From Liolophura sinensis (Eukaryota > Mollusca > Polyplacophora > Chitonida > Chitonidae): 64,000 bases of DNA. Positions within the stretch are counted from its first letter, which is position 1. Every line of letters begins with the position of its first letter. A program made the position numbers and the translations under genes. The notes beneath the pieces are model-generated. The model worked only from the letters and a program-made list of their open reading frames with translations. It did no database searches and was not told the DNA's origin. Location: contig NC_088300.1 in assembly GCF_032854445.1 (NCBI RefSeq), positions 37,104,458-37,168,457 of the forward strand. The letters are read 5' to 3'. Below, one piece after another: positions 33,936 to 44,300 of the stretch.

Positions 33936-34143
33936 TATTTTCTTTTACTGATCTGTGGTATTGGTTGGTACATGAAGAATTATCGCCCCTCACTTAAATG
34001 TGGTCTTCAAGAATATCTGTAACAATTTTACCCTGCTGCTTTTTGGCATTTAGTCCTGAATTTTGAGAACTAAACCGGATTAATATTATACTGGAAGTTA
34101 CAGTCAGGCTGAAGCTTTAGGCTCATATTTCTCTATGACAGAC

Positions 34144-34207
34144 TCGTCGTCATATGACTGAAAAATTGTTAAGTACAACGTTAAACCCCAAGCATTCACC
34201 CACTCGC
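34144..34207 (+). mobile_element. SINE tail fragment, type B
   Basis: CGTCATATGACTGAAAAATT, AAGTACAACGTTAAACCCC and AAGCATTCACCCACTC match the 3' end of the type B SINE at 8249-8596, here on the plus strand. The tRNA head is missing. Confidence 0.7.
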
Positions 34208-34489
34208 TCTACGACAGACCATTCGAATGTATCGGTAGGCAAATGGGAGAGTAGGCTTATATGCGATATGACCTTATCCCTCATATGCTGCAAGTTATAG
34301 TTGAGTTTCAGTCTCGTACCAGAGTTTTTTTTTTTTTTTTTTTTAGCAGAATATTCGACAACGTGATTGTACATGTCCTATAGTTCGACTTCAGACTCAT
34401 ACACTGAACCGTCATTCAAACTTCATAAATTGTATCATTTGTAGAGACCAGCAAAGCTGGCACTAAAAATGTTATTTTCTTACCATTCA

Positions 34490-35230
34490 ATCTAGGACAT
34501 TACATGGTCCTGCATGTCTTTCAATGTGTGACGTAACGAGGTTCCTATTATTCAGTCTAGGATATGATGTGGTCCTGCATGGTCTTTCAATATGTGATGT
34601 GATGAGGCTCTGGTCATTCAAGGTATAACATGACATGACATGACGTGGTCCTGGGCCCATTTTCACAAAGATGTCGTACATGTACGATAATGGCCGATAT
34701 GAAAAAAATGTCGTACGCCGGTTTGTGAAACTGAGCCCTCATCATTCTGTCAAGGACATGACGTGGTCTTGCATGATCTTTCAGTATGTGACGTGACGAG
34801 GTTCTAGTCATGCAACGTATGACATTACGTGGCTCTGGTCATTCAGTCTAGGACATTACGTCGTCCTGCATGGTATTTCAATATGTGACATGGCGAGGTT
34901 CTGGTCATGCTACGTATGACATCACCTGGTTCTGATCATTCAGTCTAGGACATTACGTCGTCCTGCATGGTATTTCAATATGTGACATGGCGAGGTTCTG
35001 GTCATGCTACGTATGACATCACCTGGTTCTGATCATTCAGTCTAGGACATTACGTCGTCCTGCATGGTATTTCAATATGTGACATGGCGAGGTTCTGGTC
35101 ATGCTACGTATGACATCACCTGGTTCTGATCATTCAGTCTAGGACATTACGTCGCCCTATATGGTATTTCAATATGGCGTGGATCAGATCATTCAGTCTA
35201 GAACATTACGTGGTGCTGCGTGATCTTTCA
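34490..35230. repeat. 97-bp tandem repeat array with degenerate edges
   Basis: The core has starts at 34863, 34960 and 35057, a period of exactly 97 bp. Each unit contains TCCTGCATGGTATTTCAATA, GTGACATGGCGAGGTTCTGG, GCTACGTATGACATCACCTG and ATTCAGTCTAGGACATTACG. Diverged units extend left to about 34490 and right to about 35230. The units are built from shorter sub-repeats of the form GGTC-TTC/ATTCA-TATGAC. Confidence 0.88.
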
Positions 35231-35324
35231 GTGTGTAGAATGGCGTGATTTGGGTTTTTCAATGTATGAAATAGATGTAGTGTTTGATATTCTGACCATT
35301 CATTCCATGACAGGACGTGGTTTT

Positions 35325-35460
35325 TGTCTTCCAATCTATGACACGTTGTTCTGGTCTTCCAATCTATGACACGTGGTTCTGGTCTTCCAATCTATGACAC
35401 GTGGTTCTGGTCTTTTAATCTATGACACGTGGTTCTGGTCTTTTAATGTATGACACGTGC
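35325..35460. repeat. 28-bp tandem repeat, about 5 copies
   Basis: The unit TCTTCCAATCTATGACACGT plus GGTTCTGG repeats in close succession. It shares GGTTCTGGTC and TATGACA words with the neighbouring 97-bp array and probably derives from it. Confidence 0.85.
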
Positions 35461-35953
35461 ATAACTTTAGTGCTTAATCCATGAAGTGACGAGTCATTGG
35501 GACACTTTTCAAGGAAAAATGGTAAACAAAAAATGTTCAGAAAAAGCGGATTTTCATTGTATTATATAACTTTTCATAACTACATTCATAAAGGTGTTTT
35601 AAAACTTCTGTTTACATATCAAATGCATAGGTGTAAGTAATACTGCTTGCGGTTTGTCCTTGTGGAATACTCCTGGCTCTGGTATTCACTTAGCCTTAGT
35701 GAAGCTTGAACAGCCGGTTCGTCAAGTGCATCGCATCCACATATCTGAGAAAAGATAACAGAGATCTGAGGTAAAAACAAAATATACAGAAAATAGAAAA
35801 CTAAATATGTCACTAACGAAAATTCTTGAAAAGTTTGAGCACTGACGAGCAAAGGGCACTGTAAGCTACATGTTAAATTCGATCATATTTTCACCCCAAA
35901 ACGTATATAGCAAATACAATCCGTATTCTCCCAAACTGCCCGTGTGTTTAGGG

Positions 35954-36120
35954 AAACAGTATCAGATGCGGTCTGCCAGCAACCTGGGGATTGTCGTGGG
36001 TTTCCCCAGGGCTCTGCCCGGTTTCCACCCGCCATAATGCTGGCCGCCGTAGTATAAGTGAAATATTCTTGAGTACGGCGTAAAACACCAATCAAATAAA
36101 TAAATAAACAGTATCAGATG
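35954..36120 (+). mobile_element. 5'-truncated SINE, type A, with 15-bp target site duplication
   Basis: AAACAGTATCAGATG occurs at 35954-35968 and exactly again at 36106-36120. Between them lies a type A SINE (35969-36105) from the middle block (GTCTGCCAGCAACCTGGGG, GGGCTCTGCCCGGTTTCCAC) to the AAATAAATAAA tail. The duplication fits insertion by target-primed reverse transcription of a truncated copy. Confidence 0.9.
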
Positions 36121-36689
36121 TCATTTACTCTCCTCAAGCTGTTGGCCTTAGCCATTACTTGTTAGGTAACCGTTAAGCTATATTGTCTGTTGTGGAGAGA
36201 GTGCGCCATTCAGCACGAAGCTCGAAGGGAAAATACGATCGAATTTAACAATAACATGTTTAGTTTTTTGTTACTTAATTGTATCTTACATAAAATAGCC
36301 TGTCTTTTTGTTCATTTTACGTGTCATTCTTAATCTGGGGTGCGTCGTTCTAAAACAGTTCACAGTTCCCGCCTGCTATAAAGCGTTTTATGCTGATGGA
36401 CTGAACATGAAAAGCTACCTTTTATTTCCTTCATAACAACGATTCTAAGTTGGATTATTGACTAGAATGAACGCTGTATACAGGAAGTATTTCTGATGGC
36501 GTGGATGAAAATATGCTGGACCAAAAATGCAGTAGAACAATGAATCAGGCGAAAAGCGTAGTTATACATGCGATAAATAGGTACAAAATCATCGAAATGC
36601 CTGAAAGGCGTAATATTGCATAACAATAAATAGCATGCAGTCTGATGTTTGACAATATACGATTAAGCATAACTATATAACAATAAATA

Positions 36690-36915
36690 ACAGTCTAATC
36701 CATGATAATATCATTTAGTATAACTGTAGTTACAATGAATAACATGGCTAATCCATGATAATATCATTTAGTATAACTGTAGTTACAATGAATAACATGG
36801 CTAATCCATGATAATATCATTTAATATAACTGTAGTTACAATGAATAACATGGCTAATCCATGATAATATCATTTAGTATAACTGTAGTTACAATTAATA
36901 ACATGTCTAATCCAT
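36690..36915. repeat. 53-bp tandem repeat, 4 copies
   Basis: The unit CTAATCCATGATAATATCAT, TTAGTATAACTGTAGTTACA, ATGAATAACATGG repeats with a 53-bp period and almost no variation until the last copy. Confidence 0.88.
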
Positions 36916-36959
36916 AATACCATTCTTTAAAGGTTAAGGCCTCTAAAAATCGAAGTAGG

Positions 36960-37330
36960 CATCACTAAATAGATCCCTTAAAGTTATGCATGAATAAACT
37001 TTCATTTATTTTTTTTAGATTTTTGTGAAGAGAGTTAAAGGCGTTCAAACATTTGAATTCTAAAGTGGGCTTTATGGACCATACTATCACAGCTTAGGAA
37101 CTCTGACGTCACATGAAGTTTTTCCAGCTTTAATCACGACACTGAATGTTGTAATCACTCTTTTTACCTATGAGTGAGTATGAGTAAAGGATTCCTTCCT
37201 TCCTTCCTTCTGGTGAACAGTTGATGTAACGTCAGAGTTCCTAGATACCGCCAATAAAGCCCCATAAAGCCCAGCATATTATTTAAATATTTGAATGCCT
37301 TTCAACGCCAAAAAAGTCTAAAAAAAATAA
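36960..37330. mobile_element. long inverted-repeat (foldback) element
   Basis: The left arm, about 37000-37115, carries TTATTTTTTTTAGATTTTTG, AAAGGCGTTCAAACATTTGA, GGGCTTTATGG and GGAACTCTGACGTCAC. The right arm, about 37215-37330, carries the reverse complements in reverse order: GTAACGTCAGAGTTCCTA, CCATAAAGCCC, CAAATATTTGAATGCCTTTC-like sequence and TCTAAAAAAAATAAA. The arms are over 100 bp with mismatches, around a loop with TTCC repeats. This is typical of a non-autonomous foldback transposon. Target duplications were not resolved. Confidence 0.65.
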
Positions 37331-37902
37331 AATAGAAGTATTTTTACACATAGTTTACAGCTGTCTGTATGATGAACCTTACTTCATATTTTAGATTTTT
37401 TTTACTTTAAGACGATAAAAAGAGTCAGCTTTAGAGTTAGATTTATGCATGATTTTGAGCACAATTATATAATTATGCCTATATACGCTGTTCATAATTC
37501 TTCTAACTTAAAGGCAACCATGCAGGAACGATGTACATATACATGCTAGCGGTAGGAGAACGCTGAGGTGGCATTTGCTAAATACATACGTTAAACTCGA
37601 AGACACTGCGACAACGCAAACCTGCGCCACAGACAAACGTTCAAATCCAACGCCACAGACAAGGGGATGATACTCTGTGCATTGAAGGAGTGGGGAGATA
37701 CTCTGCATTAATGTACTAAGTGGCAATAATACAGATTTGTTTAAAACAAAACCTGGATATGAATCAAAATCCAAAATTTAATAAACTGGTTCTTGGCATC
37801 CATTAAGTAGGGACACTACTCTGCTGTTGTGTGATATGTGACAATACAAAAAAATCGTTCAAAAATTCCGTGATCCATGCAGATCCAGATCTTCACCAAA
37901 AT

Positions 37903-38165
37903 GTTTATTTATTTATTTGATTGGTATTTTTCACGTTACGTAAAAATATTTCACATGTATGACGCGACATGCAGCCTTATGGTCAGACACATCCTTGCAG
38001 AGTCAGGTGGAAGCCCACGACCATCCACAGGTTCCTGCCCATGCAGGTGCGGCCGAAAACGAACCCACCAATATGGACTGGACTTAAAATAGCGATCGCA
38101 TTGGTAAGAGGATCCTTGGTCATTGTGCTGCGCTAGCACCCTAACCACCTTAACCAAGGACGCCC
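37903..38165 (-). mobile_element. tRNA-derived SINE, type A, near full length
   Basis: On the minus strand the head reads TTAAGGTGGTTAGGGTGCTAG and CGCAGCACAATGACC, then TTTTAAGTCCAGTCC (box-B-like). The middle block contains GGATGGTCGTGGGCTTCCAC. The tail has ACATGTGAAATATTTTTACG and ACCAATCAAATAAATAAA. Confidence 0.78.
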
Positions 38166-38922
38166 GTTTCACCAAAATGTTATTAATGATTTCGTCCTGG
38201 CCCTGGACCAAGATGTACAGAAAGTATCATCGAAAGCTGTACATAGCTATCCACAATGTTGGTAACAGACAAACAAAGAAACAGCAAGCCAAACAAAGGG
38301 ACAGATATTCGGCGAAAACATGCAATGGTACTTAAAAGACAACCAAAATATGAAGATAGGCGATAAAATCAGAAAGCAAACCACTGGATCTACATGTATA
38401 TTCAAAATTAAACTTTGCAATTTGGTAATCATCAATTAGACAGCTCTGACAATCAAATTACCTGTGTCCCTGATCTTGTTATTTATTGGGTGTAAGTGGA
38501 CCCTAGAGACTAAATTTATGGCATACTGTAACCCATATCATTGCCTATATCACGCAGCCACATAAACCGTTAGAACAGAGCCTTTGGGCGGATACTGTCG
38601 ATCTCATAATCAAATCGAAGGCTCACAATGGCTTTGCTGTGGTAAAACATCTCTGTACACCTTAAATACTTAAAGATAAATTAATGTTAATCATTGCCAT
38701 GCAGTTCCCTCGGTTCAGCTGTACCTGGACACGTACAGTACTGGTATATTCTTTGCATTTTTGCAATCTGCGATCCTTATCCTGCGTGTGCAATATGCTT
38801 ATATGCGTGTGCAATCAAGTCACATTGTTCTCGTTAACTGAACAAATAAAGAAGACATTTCATCAGGTTATAAAACGGTCACGTGTAGTTATCTATAGAG
38901 TGCCGAAAATGACCACCTTTTG

Positions 38923-39165
38923 TACAGGGTGTCCCAGAAGACGTGCACCATCCTGATTTTCATTTTTTTTTCTGTATTTCACATTTAATACTGATTTTAA
39001 ATTTTTTTTCTCTGTCTTTCAGAGTTAATTATGGCTAATAAACTAACAGTACAATAAAGAGTTGAATAGGTTTTTATGTTTGGAAGAGATGGGGCAACAC
39101 ATCACTATGTAGCTAAAGCATTAAACCTCAACCAGGATTGTGCGCGACTTCTGGGACACCCTGTA
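38923..39165. mobile_element. mariner-type miniature inverted-repeat element with TA duplication
   Basis: The ends are exact inverted repeats, CAGGGTGTCCCAGAAG (38925-38940) and CTTCTGGGACACCCTG (39148-39163). Each is flanked outside by TA, the target used by Tc1/mariner transposases. The 239-bp interior has no transposase frame but includes GTTTGGAAGAGATGGGGC and GTAGCTAAAGCATTAAACC, which may be decayed transposase N-terminal sequence. It is non-autonomous. Confidence 0.88.
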
Positions 39166-39950
39166 TATAAAGGCTGTAAATTGTCAATATGGCAACAATT
39201 CTTTCGCATGACTGAGTCCATATTCACCTGAGACCTGTACTTTGAACAACACGCCACAGAACTGGTATACTATATGCGCACACATATAAATATGTATAAA
39301 CGACATGTAGCGATGTCATCCATGAAGATATGTTAAAAGAAGTCACAAGCAAGGTACACACCATACATGTATGCTAGTGCCATTTACACGTGGTGATATA
39401 CTATAGTTCTGGAGACAAAGCACTTTGTATCTATATACAGTCTCATATTTAGCCAACAGGCCAGACAAATTTTCAACAGAAGTTGTTCAAACAACGGTTA
39501 ATACGTTACCACTGCCGCCTTGTCGTAGTTGGAAATGGCCAATATTATACAAGGATTTAAAAGCTCATATGTCCATGTAAAGCAAATGACAGAGTGGCTT
39601 CAGCTCTCATGCAGTAAAGACCCGAGTCAACGTAAAGCCTGTTGACCATTTATTCATTTATCTATTTCTTGCTCACTCGAGATTTTTTTCACTTGGTGGT
39701 CAGTTTTACCTGATCACTAAGTGGAGGAAACCGGAGAGCCCGGCCTAAACCACAGACATTTGGCAAGTTGCTGAGGAACTATCCTACTTGTGACGTACAA
39801 AACAGAAATATAGGCCAACTCTGGTACTTCAATTGCGACATACTGCATGCTTGAAAAATAAAAGCATTTGTAGACTTTCTTGTAATGTGACATATACATA
39901 CGCAGCAATATTGAGGGCATGTATCTGACCTATTTATCAGTAACGGCGTA
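39166..39950. other. spacer
   Basis: No gene or repeat is recognised. If the reading frame at 39951-40415 continues into further minus-strand exons, they would lie here, but I could not identify one with confidence. Confidence 0.4.
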
Positions 39951-40415
39951 TTACCTGGTCATAGGGCTGTTGACTTTTGGGACGCGGTTCAAAGTTGTTG
40001 TACCCATGATAGGGGGTAAGTTGTTGCCGGTGCCCCAATTTGGAGGGCTAGTGACGCGGGGGTAGCCCCGGGAAGGTAACATCTGCCGGAGTGTGGACCA
40101 TTCCTCGCACCGTGTACTAGGGTGGGATATGAACACCTGACCATCTTCCCGCTGGAAGCTACTCAGAGGCACTGGGCCGGGCTTCATCCAATGCCTTTCT
40201 GAGACCGGCAACCCTGTAGGCCTCTGGCACATAAGTTTGAAACGGGGAACAGGAGCCGTGTTCCTCAAATCAGTCGGAATATATCGCTTATTCACCCATA
40301 CTGCGGTCCCCTCCTGCATATTTTGTGACATTATGTTACTTTCTGCTTCCTTCATCTTGTCATAGGCGGCCTTGTTGTAGCCTGCGCCAATTGTTCCGAT
40401 GCTCACGCCTGCCAT
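39951..40415 (-). CDS. uncharacterised protein, 154 aa (possibly first exon of a longer gene)
   Basis: I do not recognise this protein. It starts MAGVSIGTIGAGYNKAAYDK in a good context (AAAATGG). It is soluble, with no signal peptide or membrane span, and is rich in Pro, Arg, Ser and Thr. Its short tryptophan-containing segments, such as WVNKRYIP, RHWMKPGPVP and SPPNWGTGNNLPP, give it the look of small ciliary or sperm microtubule-associated proteins, but that is a guess. The frame ends at a TAA that is also part of a fair splice donor (CCAG followed by GTAATA), so the true gene may splice onward. Its base composition is GC-richer than the surroundings, supporting coding status. It faces the ZFAND3 gene head-to-head, 970 bp apart. 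Confidence 0.7.
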   Translation of the reverse strand: MAGVSIGTIGAGYNKAAYDKMKEAESNIMSQNMQEGTAVWVNKRYIPTDLRNTAPVPRFKLMCQRPTGLPVSERHWMKPGPVPLSSFQREDGQVFISHPSTRCEEWSTLRQMLPSRGYPRVTSPPNWGTGNNLPPIMGTTTLNRVPKVNSPMTR

Positions 40416-41385
40416 TTTGACGCTCCTCTCGTTGCCAAGCCTGAATACGGATTGTTAACGTCACAATCACTTGCGACTGTTTTCACTCCGCACCCAACCC
40501 TCGAGGGGTTTAAACTAAAAACGCACCAGTTAGCCGAACATGCAATTACTCTTGTCTCCATAGACAGCGGGTATTATACATACGGGTCGGCACTGGCCCA
40601 ACTTAAACACCATGAATACATAATACCCTGAATAATCCCCCCTGTCTATTGACACGAGAATGTCTGTGAAGCTTAATAAGACCTATACAAAATGGCTGGC
40701 ACGGTTCTTGGTTACTACAGAGAATACTTGTTCATGAATGGTAAGCAAGGAACAATTTCTTTCATGGCTTCATAGAGACTGTTTAAAGGCAACACTGCAC
40801 ATACATGTATTGAATTAGGTATAAAGCCTATAAATGTAATAACCATGCAATATACTGTACTTCTTTGAGTGATAAGGTATACAGACATGCAATAGCAGGT
40901 GTAACTGTTCTCAAAGTAAAGAAAAGGTCAAGCAGGGTCAAATTGGGTTGGTACGTGTGGTTGTTGTATCTGGCGATTGTAGCTATAAGGAAATAAATTC
41001 ACCCAAATATATACAGATTTAAAGGGCAGACGCCGGCCTATACACGCAAGAAAGATATGTTTTTGTTTTCATCTCGGTGCATACATAAATTACGATACTC
41101 GTAATACCTTGAATGTTACCTGAGCCTTATCATAGGTTTTAATTAAACGCTGTAACATTCAGCAGGTTTGCACAGTCTCGAAGGAAACAACCGACGGGAG
41201 AGATCGAACTTACCACGCCCACCCGTGTGTCAAACCGCGTGACCTTTGACCTAGCTGGGTCGACGAGCCTCGTTTTGAGCCTCTGAGCCAGAAACACAAC
41301 CAGCTGTGCAGTGTCATTCCATAGGTGAACAATCGAAGTGTATTTCCTCGACATTTTTTGTTCGAGGATAGCGATTTTTACACCG
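40416..41385. promoter_or_regulatory. divergent intergenic promoter region
   Basis: This 970-bp gap separates the start codons of the uncharacterised minus-strand gene and of zfand3, so both promoters must lie here or overlap it. CpG-containing stretches are at 40420-40510 and 41170-41385. No TATA box is assigned. Confidence 0.4.
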
Positions 41386-44300
41386 ATGGAGGATTCGAAT
41401 AGTAGCCAACCATCCAAATGTCCGTGCGGATTCTGGGGGTGAGTATTATGAGCAAGTATGGTCAGCTATTGACCTGAAAAACAGTGGTATGCGTCAATCG
41501 GAAAGGTCGATGTGTTGTTGTGGTAGTGGGATAGGATCAGCTTTCCTTGAACATTGAACAGACACGCTCAGTCAAATCCCGGGGAAAGTCTAGAACATAC
41601 AACCTATCAGTTTGCTCCCTTCATTCCGTGCTATTTGTCCACTGTTCACCTTACGTTGAGTCGATTTGGAAATAATAATGGAGGCTCAGTCGGCGTCTTG
41701 ACGCCTTCGTCCAAATCTAAATTAATGCGGGAAGTGAACACCTCACGATGTCTCGGCTGTTGTCAGCGATGATGAGGCCCAGATAAGGGTTAATCCTAGC
41801 TACGCGTAGATTACTTTGCAACCAACACCCGAAAGTGAAAAAAAAGCTAACAAATTAACTAAGGTTCATCAGTTGGACGACGGAAAACTCTGTGTAAAAA
41901 TAAGTTCATTTTTTTTTTAACAAATGTTTTAAGAGGCAGTTGTTTGAATCTATGCTTAGTCAAGAACTCTTAAGTGTGACCATAGTTAAACAGTGATATA
42001 ACTTTCAGACTGTAACGGAAAAAATTGGTGCTGCATGTTTAATATCTAAAATGGAAAGCTATGCCATTTATTTTAAGAACGTTGTCTGGATTTTTTGAGT
42101 AAGAATGAATGTTTTGGTTCCTGCTAATGTGCATCAGCAGGATGCCAACAGTTCAACTCTGAACTTTATTACTTCATCTCAAGCCACCACCACCTCTACG
42201 CACGTTCACTATTGCTTACACTTGAGTTTAAACGTTTACGTGGGCAAAGCATTCGCTGTGTGCCTGGTAGTAAAGTGTTTTGGGCTCCTTAGGTTTCTTG
42301 TATGAAAATAAAGTTATAAATCTCCAAACATGACTGCGACAGGTCAACCCTTTCTGCGGGGGCTCAGAAGAATTGTGATACCCAGCATAGCTGCTTGCTG
42401 GGCTTGTTTTCTAAGAACTTCAGTCTTTGAGGAGGGACATCCATCTAAATACCTAAGGAATACATTTAAAATTAGATCACAGATGTGTGTTTAACTCTTT
42501 TCTTTGAGTCAGACAAGAGATACAGATTCATCATGAATGATATGTCTGTGTGCAGTGACTATCATTAGAGAGGTGAGATGTTGTGGACAGTACCAGTATC
42601 AGGACCCACAAGTGATTTGGAGTTTGAATTGCTTCCTGACGGTTGAGCATTATCAGTAAGCAAACAACACTTCATAGACAAGTTCATAAAAAAGTTCAAA
42701 AACGGTTCTTGTTGCTGCACAGCTTGGCGTTCAGCATTGATGGCTTAGATCAAGGAAGCAGGACTCATTGGCCTAATGTCAGTATAATCAAAATGGGTGG
42801 AATGTCTTGTCTGGTGTCTGCGGCATGATATTTCAGTTACAGCAGCACTATGGCAGTATGTACTTGCCGTACCACAAGAAAACACAGTATATATATACAC
42901 ACATCTATTTACTCCTCGAGTGCTCATCGTCACATGACTGAAACTTCGTATGACATAAAACCGAAGCATACATGTACGTACATGCGTAGACTGGTTGCTC
43001 AGGCTAAATCTTTGGTGAGTTTTAAAAACCATATTGCCAGTGTTTAGGTACCAGTACTGTTGTAAAGTTGTTTCCACTCTAAACATGTTGAAATAGCTGG
43101 TAATACTCATGGTTAAATATAAGCATTTCCTGATGAAGCCCATTTTAGAAATCAAATATTTGACTGCATTTAATTTCATTTCAAAAGCCTAAAAACATGT
43201 ATGAAAACTGTACATGTATACAGTTTTCAGCTCCCTGTCTGGTGATGTTTACTGTAAATCTTCAACCTTTTCAACCTCTAAGGCACTTTTTTTCAGTGGA
43301 ATTTATTCCTACAATTATCACAAAAATGAAGCCAAAAATGTTTTGTTTGTGTTACTAAAGACGAAAGCTTCATAAAATTATGCAAATTATTTATCAACAC
43401 CTCATAGTTCTCTCAGAATGTTTCATAATATTGATAACTGTGATGGCCGAAAATGTCGAAGAATTAGGGTACTTCAATTTTGAGCTGTCTTGTATATTAA
43501 AAGAAAGAGGTGTTAAACTTGTTGCTTCTTGACGTATTCTAGAAGTAATGATATTCATTTATAAATGAAACTTAGTTTGAGAATTTTTGATGTGGACGTA
43601 TGTACATGCATCTATTTTGTATTCAGTGAAAATGTGAAAAAAGTGCATTTTTGAGGCCAATAAATGTCCCAAAATATTTCTTATAGGTGCTGAAACTTCT
43701 GGTTTCCCAAAGGTATCATTCTACGTTACAAACAAACTTCAGAATATCTTTCTAAGATTAGCAGAAGCCTCAGAAAATGTGATGCTTAGTCATGTGTGAA
43801 AGTTTAGGTGATTTACCAATACATGTTCCTTTCTTCTTTAGACCTGTTTCCCTTATTTGATGTAATAATTCGTCCATTTTTTTAATGAATGTCACGGATC
43901 ATTGTATACTGCCAAGAGCTGGCCCACTGTGATTTCAATGTTTCATGCAACATTCCTTTCATGCAACACAAGTTTTTCATATCTGTACTGTGTTTTACTC
44001 TTTAATATAGTTTAATTGTAATCAGCAGGTTGTGCTCAGTGCTGGCACTCATAATGCTTTCTCGGACCGCGTAAGTCTACATAACACTCAGTATAGGACT
44101 GTTGATGTGCACAACTTTGAGATGGTTATGGGTTTCCTGCAGGCTTTGCCAGGTTTCCTGACATCCTGACATTGAGTATGGCATAAAACATCAATCAAAT
44201 AAATAAAATAAATTTATAAATGTTGATATGCTGACTAGCATTGGTCTGTCATGTAGTTCAGAATGTGACATTAGAAAGGAAAAAAGGCCAATTTAAAATG

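Noticed and set aside
34863-35154. CRISPR array
   Set aside because: The repeats are contiguous 97-bp units without unique spacers, in eukaryotic DNA.
40425-40445. RFX-type X-box next to the unknown minus-strand gene (GTTGCC/GGCAAC)
   Set aside because: Only one half-site is present; the second half does not match, so it is not evidence for a ciliary promoter.
42745-43179. 144-codon minus-strand frame in ZFAND3 intron 1
   Set aside because: No domain, poor composition for coding, and no splice partners.
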